DNA of 7,431 nucleotides, from contig JAIEDJ010000301.1 in NCBI GenBank assembly GCA_029068025.1, forward strand, positions 1 through 7,431, in the 5' to 3' direction. Below, piece by piece: positions 1 to 6,012 of this stretch. The translations under genes were made by a program, and so were the position numbers. Position 1 is the stretch's first letter. Every line of letters starts with the position of its first letter. The notes under the pieces were generated by a model. It saw only the letters and a list, made by a program, of their open reading frames with translations, searched no databases and was not told the origin of the DNA. The stretch is from Oscillospiraceae bacterium (GTDB lineage Bacteria > Bacillota > Clostridia > Oscillospirales > Ruminococcaceae).

Positions 1-1
1 G

Positions 2-1213
2 ATACGGGTTTTCAAGCGCGGCGGGCTGCGGCGTATCAACATTCTGCAAGGCAGCGTTTCGGCGGGAAAGACTTGGATATCGCTGATATTGTGGGCGCTG
101 TGGATCGCGACACGTCCTCCCGAATACCTGTACATGATGTGCGGAAAGTCGCTCCAGACTCTGAAACGCAACTGCCTGCTGCCGCTTCAAGAGCTTATCG
201 GAGAACGGAATTTTATGTTCTCCCTCGCGGCAAAGGAGGGGCGGCTGTTCGGGCGGCGGATAATGCTTGAGGGCGCGAACGATCAGCGAAGTGAAGCGAA
301 AATTCGCGGTATAACGCTCGGCGGCGCGTATTGTGACGAGCTGACGCTGTTCCCAAAAGACTTTTTTGTTATGCTGCTGTCGCGTCTGCGCGTGGAGGGT
401 GCAAAGCTCATCGCGACGACAAATCCCGACGTGCCGACGCATTGGCTCAAAACGGAATATCTCGATAACAACGCGCTTTGCGATACCTTGCTGAGCGTGT
501 TTTTTCATATCGACGACAACACGACGCTCCCCGCGGATTACGTTGAAAGTCTGAAACGTGAGTACACGGGCGTTTATTTTGAACGCTTTATCCGGGGCGC
601 GTGGGTAGTCGCAAACGGCGCGATCTACAAGGTTTTTTCGGACAACCCGTCGGCGTATAATGCGGACGAGCTGCCCGCGTTCGAGTATCTGAATGTCGGT
701 CTGGACTTTGGTGGAAACGGCTCGCAGCACGCTCTTTGTGCGTCCGGGATAACTCACGATATGCAGCAGCTTTATGCATTGCGTACCGAGCGCATTCCCG
801 CGGCGGATATGACACCGCAGGCGCTGTATAAGCGCGTTTACGAGTTCTGCGAGGACGTTCTGAAACGTTACGGGAAGATCACCGCGGTGTATGCCGACAG
901 CGCAGAGCAGACGCTTATCGCGGGGTTACGTGAGGCGCTCCGTCCGCTCGGGATCGTCGTCAAGAATTCGCTCAAGCGCGGGATAAACGACCGTATACGC
1001 GCCACTACAATGCTTATGGGCGGCGGACGGTTCAAGTTGGTCGCGGCGGAATGCAATTCCCTTGTGAACGCGTTCAAGGGCGCGGTCTGGAATGACAAGA
1101 TCATCGGGAAAGAGGAGCGTCTTGATAACGGCACGTCGGATATTGACACGCTGGACGCGTTCGAGTACAGCTTTGAGCGGTATATTCCGCAGCTTATCAG
1201 GAGTGAGAAATGA
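2..1213 (+). CDS. terL: phage terminase large subunit, PBSX/Terminase_3-like (5' partial)
   Basis: This is the ATPase-nuclease motor that pumps phage DNA into the prohead through the portal and cuts concatemers. The frame is open from base 2, so the true start lies left of the window; the TTG at 89 falls after the Walker A motif and cannot be the start. Walker A (GSVSAGKT) is at 50-73. Walker B (GGAYCDEL) has its Asp-Glu at 335-340. The coupling motif TTNPD is at 416-430. The C-terminal RNase H-like nuclease shows GLDFGGNGS (Asp at 704), the PBSX-type ADSAEQTLI (Asp at 896), and a final acidic pair in DIDTLDAFEY (Asp at 1145 and 1154). About 403 residues are visible, close to full length for the family, so only a short N-terminus is missing. 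The stop overlaps the portal start as ATGA. Family assignment is from motifs read by eye. Confidence 0.95.
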   Translation: MRVFKRGGLRRINILQGSVSAGKTWISLILWALWIATRPPEYLYMMCGKSLQTLKRNCLLPLQELIGERNFMFSLAAKEGRLFGRRIMLEGANDQRSEAKIRGITLGGAYCDELTLFPKDFFVMLLSRLRVEGAKLIATTNPDVPTHWLKTEYLDNNALCDTLLSVFFHIDDNTTLPADYVESLKREYTGVYFERFIRGAWVVANGAIYKVFSDNPSAYNADELPAFEYLNVGLDFGGNGSQHALCASGITHDMQQLYALRTERIPAADMTPQALYKRVYEFCEDVLKRYGKITAVYADSAEQTLIAGLREALRPLGIVVKNSLKRGINDRIRATTMLMGGGRFKLVAAECNSLVNAFKGAVWNDKIIGKEERLDNGTSDIDTLDAFEYSFERYIPQLIRSEK

Positions 1214-2574
1214 ACGTTATAACTAAAATAAAAAGCCTTGTAAACGGCTTTAGGAAAGGCGGTGAGAGCATGCAAGACATTATCGATCTATCCAAAATCG
1301 ACACCGCGCAAAGCCCCATTATGCGCGAGAAAACGCGCGAGTGGTGGGATATTTTTCAAGGCAATCTGCCGATAAAGCCGTCACACAAAAACTTCCGTCC
1401 TCTGCCGACCGCCTATGTTTCCACTGCGTATCTGGCGCAGTTGGTGACGGGTGAGATCAAGTTCGAGCTTTCGGACGAACGGCTGAACGCGTTCGCGCAA
1501 AAGAACCTCGTGCCGCGTCTGGACAGGATCGTGCAGCTTACACTTGTCGGCGGCTACACGGTCATAAAGCCGTACATAACGCGCTCCAGAGAGATATTTT
1601 TTGATGTCGGAACGAGCCGCGATTTTCTCCCGATAACGCTTGACGAAAACGGGCAGATCACCGAGGGAATATTCTTCGAGCGCGTGCGATATGATGGCAA
1701 GATATACGAGCGGCGCGAGTGGCATTGTTTCAAAAACGGGACACATACCGTTTGTAATTCCGCGTATCTTTACGGCACTCGTAATCGCGTTGAATTAGGC
1801 TCTATACCGCGTTGGGAGGGGCTTTCGGAGTGTGGCGAGATACCGTCGGATATACCGATGATCGCGACGCTCCGCACGCCATACGCGAACAATATCGATC
1901 TTGACAGTGCGCTCCCGATTTCGCTGTTTGCGAATTCCGTCGACACGCTGCATGAAATCGATGTGGCACATTCCGAATATCGCGCGGAGTTCAGGAAGAT
2001 GTCGGCTAAGGTGTTCGCAGACGAGACGGTGCTTCGCGGTAAAGACGGTATTACCGATGATTATTTCGTCAAGATCGACGGCGACGGCACCTCGGCGGTC
2101 GAACAGCAGATAATGATCTACGCGCCGCAGATCCGTGAGGAGGCTCACAAAGCGGCGATAAATACCGAGCTTCGGCTGTATGAGGTACAGATCGGAGTGT
2201 CGTGCGGAACGTTCACATTCGACAGTGCAAAGGGTCTCGTGACGGCGACACAGGTGCTCTCCGAGGACAGAACAACCTACAACACCGTTGCGCAGCTCCA
2301 GCGGCAGTTACGTCCCGTGCTGGAGACTGTCGCGGAGATCACCGCGAATCTGGCACGGTTCTACGGGCTTGATGTTACGGACGGCGAGCCCGCTATCGAG
2401 TTCGGTGACAGCGTTTTCGAGGACACCGGAACGGAGTTTTCGCGGCGATTCCAGATGGTTCAGGCGGGACTTCTCAAACCCGAGGAGTTCAACGCTTGGT
2501 ACTTCGGTGTTCCGCTTGACAAGGCGCGCGAAATGTTACCCGAAATGACAAGTTTATTCGGTGGTGATGAATAA
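1210..2574 (+). CDS. phage portal protein, A118/SPP1-like
   Basis: The portal is the dodecameric ring at one capsid vertex through which terminase loads DNA and to which the connector proteins bind. The product has 454 residues, usual for A118/SPP1-type portals. The region LPTAYVSTAYLAQLVTGE (65-82) corresponds to the N-terminal wing. The strongest signature is the stretch YAPQIREEAHKAAINTELR (304-322) followed by GVSCGTFTFD (329-338) and TATQVLSEDRTTYNT (345-359), the typical clip/stem neighbourhood of A118-like portals. FGDSVFEDT (398-406) is the usual acidic motif near the C-terminus. AGGAG at 1199-1203, six bases before ATG 1210, supports this start. A second in-frame ATG at 1270 has a weaker GGCGGTGAG upstream. 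The start overlaps the terminase stop (ATGA) and the end overlaps the minor capsid start (TAATG), so all three are probably coupled. Confidence 0.93.
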   Translation: MNVITKIKSLVNGFRKGGESMQDIIDLSKIDTAQSPIMREKTREWWDIFQGNLPIKPSHKNFRPLPTAYVSTAYLAQLVTGEIKFELSDERLNAFAQKNLVPRLDRIVQLTLVGGYTVIKPYITRSREIFFDVGTSRDFLPITLDENGQITEGIFFERVRYDGKIYERREWHCFKNGTHTVCNSAYLYGTRNRVELGSIPRWEGLSECGEIPSDIPMIATLRTPYANNIDLDSALPISLFANSVDTLHEIDVAHSEYRAEFRKMSAKVFADETVLRGKDGITDDYFVKIDGDGTSAVEQQIMIYAPQIREEAHKAAINTELRLYEVQIGVSCGTFTFDSAKGLVTATQVLSEDRTTYNTVAQLQRQLRPVLETVAEITANLARFYGLDVTDGEPAIEFGDSVFEDTGTEFSRRFQMVQAGLLKPEEFNAWYFGVPLDKAREMLPEMTSLFGGDE

Positions 2575-4223
2575 TGCTCACGCCGAAACAGCTTCAAAAT
2601 CTGCCGAAACCGCTGACGGATATTTATTCGGAGCTGTCGGATTTCGTTTTGCAGGATATCGCGATGAGGATCGCGGGAGCGGCGAAGATCACCGATACCG
2701 CGGAGTATCAGATGTACCGCGCACGTGCGCTGGGAATGTCAACGGACGCTATTAAAAAGGAGATCGCGCGGATAAACGGCGTTGCGGAAACGAAAATCGA
2801 GGAGCTTATCCGCGAGGCTGCCGAGCGTTCGGACGAATTCGACCGCAAAATGCTGGGCGTGAACGGCGACGTTTCGCTTGCCGATAATACGCAGCTCCAA
2901 AAGATCATGGCGGCGCAGATTGAGCAGACGCGCGGGCTGTGTACCAATCTCACGGGAACGCTCGGGTTCGCACAGCGCACCGCCGACGGGCGAATGGTCT
3001 ACGGCAGCGCAACAGATTTCCTCCGCAAGCAAATGGACATGGCGCAGATGAAGGTAATGACAGGCGTTTGCGACTATAACACCGCCGTGCGGCAGGCGTG
3101 CTTCGCGCTCGCGGACAGCGGTCTGCGGACGGTCTATTACGCGAGTGGGCGCTCCGATCGCATTGAAGTGGCGGTGCGGCGTGCTCTGATGACAAGTGTT
3201 TCACAATTGACACAGAAGATATCCGAACAGAACGCCGCCGAGTTCGGGGCAGACGGCTGGGAGATCTCCGCACACGTCGGGGCGCGTCCGTCGCACGCGG
3301 TATATCAGGGGCGGCAATATCCGAATTCGCAGTATGAAACGATCGTGCTGCCGCTTATCACCGATTACAACTGCCGTCATTCGGCTTATCCGGTATTTTA
3401 CAATGTTACCAAGCCCGCGTACACTGATGATGAGCTGAAAGCGCTTGACCCTCCCCCGTTTACCTACGAGGGCAGACAGTACACCGCATACGAGGCTCAA
3501 CAGCAAATGCGCAAAATGGAGCGCGCTATGCGGCGGCAGAAAGACCTTTGTGTTGTCGCGGACGCTGCCGGGGATAAGGATACATTCACCGCCGCAAGCA
3601 TTAAGCTACGACAGCAGAAGAACACCTACGAGGAATTCTGCAAAGCCGCCGGAACGTATACCGAGTATGAGCGGACGTTCGTTTCGGGGTATAACAGACA
3701 GCTCGCCGCCAAGACGGGAGCCGTTACACGAAAGCAGAATGCTTTCAAAAACGCGCAGATTACCTTGACAAATGGCGGTAATGGTGGTATAATACAAGCA
3801 GATGTACAAAATGACATAAAGGCAGAGAGCGCGATGAGTGATATACAATATGTGGGAAAGATAAACCGCGAAATATTCAAAGTTGTTACCGATGATATTC
3901 AGACCGACGATGTTATTATTACTAACGTTCAGATCGAGCATATTGATAAGCGCCACCCGGGAAATTTTGAGGAAATACGACCTTTCCTAAAAGAAGCGTT
4001 AAGTGCTCCAGACTATATTTTACAGGACGGAAATAACGGCAATACGGGTTTGGTCTTAAAAAACATCAAGACTGAAGGGCTGAACTTCCAGATCGTATTA
4101 AGATTGCGCACATCATCGGATCCGGAGGATTATAAGAACTCTATTATCTCTGCGTGGAAAATAAGCGACAGCCGTTGGAAAAATTATATAAACAACAAAA
4201 AAGTACTTTACAAACGCGAATAA
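2574..4223 (+). CDS. MuF-like minor capsid protein (Phage_min_cap2-like) with C-terminal PBECR-type nuclease domain
   Basis: This is a 549-residue, two-part protein. Residues 1 to about 370 resemble phage minor capsid protein 2, the MuF-related head protein that sits near the portal. It has an N-terminal helical region, AHVGARPSHAVYQGRQYP at 233-250 and YNCRHSAYPVF at 265-275, matching the family's H-x-GARP-H-x-x-x-QG and NCRH motifs. A Lys/Arg/Gln-rich helical stretch follows (about 303-390), then a Gly/Asn linker (NGGNGG, 400-405). Residues 421-549 form a separate domain, YVGKINREIF (426-435), VIITNVQIEHIDKRHPG (447-463), YILQDGN (481-487) and LRTSSDPEDYKNSIISAW (511-528), the pattern of the BECR-fold PBECR nucleases; His456, His461 and the Thr-Ser-Ser at 513-515 are candidate active-site residues. 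Base composition drops in this domain. Such fusions fit MuF polymorphic toxins, which could be carried in the virion; the subfamily number and activity are inferred. Confidence 0.9.
   Translation: MLTPKQLQNLPKPLTDIYSELSDFVLQDIAMRIAGAAKITDTAEYQMYRARALGMSTDAIKKEIARINGVAETKIEELIREAAERSDEFDRKMLGVNGDVSLADNTQLQKIMAAQIEQTRGLCTNLTGTLGFAQRTADGRMVYGSATDFLRKQMDMAQMKVMTGVCDYNTAVRQACFALADSGLRTVYYASGRSDRIEVAVRRALMTSVSQLTQKISEQNAAEFGADGWEISAHVGARPSHAVYQGRQYPNSQYETIVLPLITDYNCRHSAYPVFYNVTKPAYTDDELKALDPPPFTYEGRQYTAYEAQQQMRKMERAMRRQKDLCVVADAAGDKDTFTAASIKLRQQKNTYEEFCKAAGTYTEYERTFVSGYNRQLAAKTGAVTRKQNAFKNAQITLTNGGNGGIIQADVQNDIKAESAMSDIQYVGKINREIFKVVTDDIQTDDVIITNVQIEHIDKRHPGNFEEIRPFLKEALSAPDYILQDGNNGNTGLVLKNIKTEGLNFQIVLRLRTSSDPEDYKNSIISAWKISDSRWKNYINNKKVLYKRE
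3765..3793 (+). promoter_or_regulatory. extended sigmaA-type promoter inside the minor capsid gene
   Basis: TTGACA at 3765-3770 and TATAAT at 3788-3793 are both exact consensus hexamers with the optimal 17-base spacer. A TG at 3785-3786 makes an extended -10 (TGGTATAAT). The predicted transcript start is near 3800, which would give a leader of about 34 bases before the in-frame ATG at 3834. No operator-like inverted repeat was seen around it. The site lies in coding sequence for the Gly/Asn linker that joins the capsid part to the nuclease-like domain. Coding constraint may have produced it by chance, but a full match in both boxes, spacer and TGn is uncommon. Confidence 0.72.
3834..4223 (+). 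CDS. possible internal start giving a free PBECR-type nuclease domain (alternative product)
   Basis: An in-frame ATG at 3834 (Met421 of the minor capsid protein) would yield a 129-residue protein consisting almost only of the PBECR-like domain. The homologous part begins about five residues later (YVGKINREIF). The extended promoter at 3765-3793 points at this ATG. The ribosome-binding sequence is only fair: AAAGG at 3818-3822 is eleven bases upstream, with purine-rich CAGAGAG between. If made alone, the protein would act in the cytoplasm rather than in the virion, for example as a growth inhibitor or an anti-phage RNase in a lysogen; this role is inference. The alternative is that only the fused form exists and the Met is incidental. 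It shares its stop with the full-length gene. Confidence 0.42.
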   Translation: MSDIQYVGKINREIFKVVTDDIQTDDVIITNVQIEHIDKRHPGNFEEIRPFLKEALSAPDYILQDGNNGNTGLVLKNIKTEGLNFQIVLRLRTSSDPEDYKNSIISAWKISDSRWKNYINNKKVLYKRE

Positions 4224-4235
4224 TCGTGCTATAAT
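4207..4235 (+). promoter_or_regulatory. extended sigmaA-type promoter at the end of the minor capsid gene
   Basis: TTTACA at 4207-4212 (one mismatch to TTGACA) and a perfect TATAAT at 4230-4235 are separated by 17 bases. TG at 4227-4228 makes an extended -10 (TGCTATAAT). The -35 box lies in the last codons of the minor capsid gene and the -10 box just after its TAA (4221-4223). Transcription should start near 4242 and read into the structured gap ahead of the scaffold gene. The layout matches the promoter at 3765-3793: same spacer, same TGn and same -10. Confidence 0.75.
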
Positions 4236-4241
4236 AAGAAT

Positions 4242-4384
4242 AAGCTAAAATAGGCTGTTTGAGGTGGTAAATTTCGTTGCAGCCACACGCCGATGGTATT
4301 GACAGGAGAAATCCGAGAGATGCGGGAGAGGCGACGCCCGCCAAGCAGCCGAGCTTAAGCCGTTCGAGAAATCGAGCGGCTTTT
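4242..4384 (+). ncRNA. putative structured non-coding RNA of unknown family
   Basis: This stretch starts where the promoter at 4207-4235 should initiate and ends at a terminator-like hairpin. It has no credible ribosome-binding site plus ORF and is dense in pairing potential. GGCTGT (4253-4258) can pair with either of two GCAGCC copies (4279-4284 or 4345-4350). GTGGT (4264-4268) can pair with GCCAC (4282-4286). GGA-GAAA-TCC forms a small GNRA-capped hairpin (4305-4314). GCGGG (4322-4326) can pair with CCCGC (4337-4341), or GGC with GCC around a GAC loop (4330-4338). I compared it from memory with the common riboswitch classes, SRP RNA, tmRNA, hammerhead and pistol ribozymes and the large phage RNAs, and found no match. 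It could be a free small RNA, a riboswitch-like leader of the scaffold transcript, or an RNA partner of the adjacent nuclease domain. Boundaries are inferred. Confidence 0.5.
4357..4384 (+). terminator. hairpin with GAAA loop and short T run (likely intrinsic terminator)
   Basis: AAGCCGTTCGA (4357-4367) pairs with TCGAGCGGCTT (4372-4382), eleven pairs including one T-G, closed by a GAAA tetraloop (4368-4371) and followed by a run of four T (4381-4384). The stem is strong but the T run is short and then broken by AA, so termination may be partial. It would define the 3' end of the short form of the RNA started near 4242. Confidence 0.6.
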
Positions 4385-4396
4385 AACTTACTCAAT

Positions 4397-4450
4397 AAGC
4401 GTTTTGCACGCATTATCCGCTTCGCGGAAAACGCTGCAAGACGCTTTTTT
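4397..4450 (+). terminator. strong intrinsic terminator with branched stem
   Basis: AAGCGTTTTGCA (4397-4408) pairs with TGCAAGACGCTT (4435-4446), twelve pairs with one T-G, enclosing an inner hairpin TCCGC-TTC-GCGGA (4416-4428). A run of six T follows (4445-4450). This is the best terminator in the window. It lies between the minor capsid and scaffold genes, so transcription of the downstream capsid genes must read through it, need phage antitermination, or restart closer to 4525. Confidence 0.78.
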
Positions 4451-4472
4451 CTGCACAAAAATCAAATAAACC

Positions 4473-4492
4473 GCGCTCTTGAAAAAGGGCGC
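4473..4492 (+). other. GAAA-capped hairpin upstream of the scaffold gene
   Basis: GCGCTCTT (4473-4480) pairs with AAGGGCGC (4485-4492), eight pairs with one T-G, around a GAAA tetraloop. An AT-rich stretch with a late run of six T (4506-4511) leads to the scaffold ribosome-binding site. The T run is too far from the stem for a classical terminator. It may stabilise the 5' end of a processed capsid mRNA or be a weak third terminator. A poor TATACT at 4499-4504 lacks a convincing -35 box. Confidence 0.45.
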
Positions 4493-4511
4493 ATTTATTA
4501 TACTATTTTTT

Positions 4512-4517
4512 AGGAGG
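4512..4517 (+). promoter_or_regulatory. strong Shine-Dalgarno for the scaffold gene
   Basis: AGGAGG at 4512-4517 lies seven bases before ATG 4525. It fixes the scaffold start and, unlike the coupled upstream genes, gives independent and probably high translation, as expected for a protein needed in hundreds of copies. Confidence 0.85.
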
Positions 4518-4524
4518 AATTGCA

Positions 4525-5094
4525 ATGGATAAGATATTGGAATTGCTGAAAAAGCTCGGTATCGAGCTTACGGCAGATCAGACCAAGCAACTCAAAGAGG
4601 TCGCGGAAAAGGAATTCGTTTCCGCTGCCGACGCTGCCAAGACCGCCGCAAAGGTCGAGGAGCTGACAAAGCAGCTTGCCGAACGCGACAAAGACCTTGA
4701 GAAGCTCAAGGCGGATAACAAGTCCGAGGAGCTCACCAAGCAGCTTGAGGAGCTCAAGGCTAAGTACAAGACCGACACGGACGGTCTGAACGCGAAGCTC
4801 GCGGCGATGGCAACGGATCACGCGGCGGAGAAGCTGTTCGGAGAGTTCAATTTTGCGAGCGAGCGTGTGAGGAATTCCGTGCTTGAGGAGTTCAAGAGCA
4901 AGGGCTTCAAGTATGAGAACGGCGCGTTTGTCGGCGGCAAGGAGTATCTCGAGGAACTGAAAAAGTCTGAGCCGGACGTGTTCGCGAAAGAAGCTCCGGG
5001 GCTGTTTATGGGTAGCACACAGGGTAACGTTTCGGCGGACGCAAATAATCTTGAATCGCAGATATTCGGCGGATTCGGATTAAAAAATAACTGA
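4525..5094 (+). CDS. phage capsid scaffold protein (Phage_GP20-like)
   Basis: The scaffold directs assembly of the major capsid protein into a prohead and is then removed. The product has 189 residues, usual for gp20-type scaffolds of Firmicutes phages. It begins MDKILELLKKLGIELTADQ and continues as a highly charged Lys/Glu/Leu coiled coil (about 20-95) with heptad-like ELTKQLAERDKDLEKLK and ELTKQLEELKAKY. The family's second half follows: HAAEKLFGEFNFASERVRN (about 99-117), EEFKSKGFKYENG (about 121-133) and a C-terminal NLESQIFGGFG tail that probably contacts the shell. No protease gene is visible, so scaffold is probably released by exit or by a protease encoded elsewhere. It is followed by an 18-base gap and the major capsid gene. 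Confidence 0.92.
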   Translation: MDKILELLKKLGIELTADQTKQLKEVAEKEFVSAADAAKTAAKVEELTKQLAERDKDLEKLKADNKSEELTKQLEELKAKYKTDTDGLNAKLAAMATDHAAEKLFGEFNFASERVRNSVLEEFKSKGFKYENGAFVGGKEYLEELKKSEPDVFAKEAPGLFMGSTQGNVSADANNLESQIFGGFGLKNN

Positions 5095-5098
5095 TTAT

Positions 5099-5104
5099 GG
5101 AGGT
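5099..5104 (+). promoter_or_regulatory. strong Shine-Dalgarno for the major capsid gene
   Basis: GGAGGT at 5099-5104, eight bases before ATG 5113, sets the start of the major capsid protein and fits its expected very high translation. It lies in the short gap after the scaffold stop. Confidence 0.85.
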
Positions 5105-5112
5105 AAAATAAT

Positions 5113-6012
5113 ATGCCAAACAACATTGAAACAGTAACATTATTCCAGCAGGCTTGCGATCAGCAGCTTATTGAGGGTGCGACCTCGGGCTGGATGGAAG
5201 CAAACGCAGGTCAGGTGAAATACAGCGGCGGTCGCGATATCAAGATACCCACGCTGTCGACTGACGGTCTGGGCGACTATGACCGCAACAACGGCTATCC
5301 GCGCGGCAAGGTGTCGCTCGAATACCAGACCAAGACCATGACTATGGACAGAGGTATTCAGTTCCTGCTTGACCGTATCGAGGTCGACGAAAGCGGCTTT
5401 ATAGCGAACGCTACCGCCGCCATGAGTACGTTCCAGAGGGAGAACGTTATCCCCGAGATTGACGCTTATCGTTACAGCAAGCTGTACAAGCTTGTAAATG
5501 ACGCAGGCTTCGCGAAAAGCTATACGCCCGCGTCCTCTACGATAATGAGCGCTCTCAAAAACGATGTTACGGCTATCCGCGACAAGTGCGGTACTTCCGA
5601 TTTGGTTATCGTAATGCCGTATACAGTCGCGGATATTCTCGACAGCACCGACAAGCTCCAGCGTCAGATCAACGTCGGTACGTTTAAGCAGGGCAATGTT
5701 GATCTCACGGTCAAGACGTTCAACGGCAATCCGATAATCCGCGTGCCGAGCGACAGAATGTACAGCGAGTACACGTTTAACGACGGCAAGGATGGCTTCG
5801 GGTTCACAAAAACCGAAACTGCGAAGCTCATCAACTGGATAATCTGTCCGCGCACCGCTCCGATCGCGGTATCCAAGACCGACGGCGTGAAGATATTCGA
5901 CCCTGCGACAACTCAGGGCGCGGACGCATGGACTATTGAGTACCGCAAGTTCCACGATCTCTGGGTCAAGGACAATCAGCTTCCGGCTATGAGAGCGAGT
6001 GTTGCGGAATGA
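5113..6012 (+). CDS. major capsid protein (HK97-fold, clostridial siphovirus type)
   Basis: This is the main shell protein, which assembles on the scaffold. The product has 299 residues, typical for this capsid group. The N-terminus carries the characteristic LIEGATSGWMEANAGQVKYS (about 19-38), then DIKIPTLSTDGLGDYDRNNG, QTKTMTMDRGIQFLLDRIEV and the conserved FQRENVIPEIDAYRYSKL. This is the recurrent pattern of clostridial prophage major capsid proteins; the HK97 fold is inferred from that family and from the gene's position after scaffold. No long cleavable delta-domain is present, consistent with a separate scaffold gene. The C-terminus WTIEYRKFHDLWVKDNQLPAMRASVAE is typical too. Its stop overlaps the next start as ATGA. 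A long open frame on the opposite strand (5140-5955) is a coding shadow. Confidence 0.93.
   Translation: MPNNIETVTLFQQACDQQLIEGATSGWMEANAGQVKYSGGRDIKIPTLSTDGLGDYDRNNGYPRGKVSLEYQTKTMTMDRGIQFLLDRIEVDESGFIANATAAMSTFQRENVIPEIDAYRYSKLYKLVNDAGFAKSYTPASSTIMSALKNDVTAIRDKCGTSDLVIVMPYTVADILDSTDKLQRQINVGTFKQGNVDLTVKTFNGNPIIRVPSDRMYSEYTFNDGKDGFGFTKTETAKLINWIICPRTAPIAVSKTDGVKIFDPATTQGADAWTIEYRKFHDLWVKDNQLPAMRASVAE

Noticed and set aside
1270..1272. alternative portal start at the second ATG
   Set aside because: AGGAG six bases before ATG 1210 and the ATGA coupling with terminase favour the first start. The second remains possible but is not needed.
3826..3833. AGAGCGCG just before the internal ATG is complementary to CGCGCTCT at 4472-4479, suggesting antisense control
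   Set aside because: Only eight pairs (nine with a wobble); a match this long between a short leader and a 300-base gap is not very unlikely by chance. The 4472 segment is downstream of the main terminator and is itself sequestered in a hairpin.
4299..4304. TTGACA inside the structured RNA as another -35 box
   Set aside because: No -10-like sequence lies 15-19 bases downstream; that interval is GC-rich.
4144..4458. 104-residue minus-strand frame across the structured gap
   Set aside because: It runs antisense through two terminator stems and both RNA arms and resembles no protein known to me. The hairpin-rich + strand RNA unit with promoter and terminators explains the region better.
4477..4504. 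possible scaffold promoter with TATACT at 4499-4504
   Set aside because: The nearest -35-like sequences (TCTTGA with a 16-base spacer, TTGAAA with a 14-base spacer) are poor in sequence or spacing and lie inside a stable hairpin.
4277..4513. 78-residue + strand frame starting at TTG in the gap
   Set aside because: There is no good ribosome-binding site, the start is rare, the sequence is low-complexity basic, and it passes through three hairpins. It is probably not translated.
5140..5955. 271-residue open frame on the minus strand opposite the major capsid gene
   Set aside because: It lies wholly inside the well-supported capsid gene, has no recognisable domain, and is typical of antisense shadows in GC-rich codon patterns.
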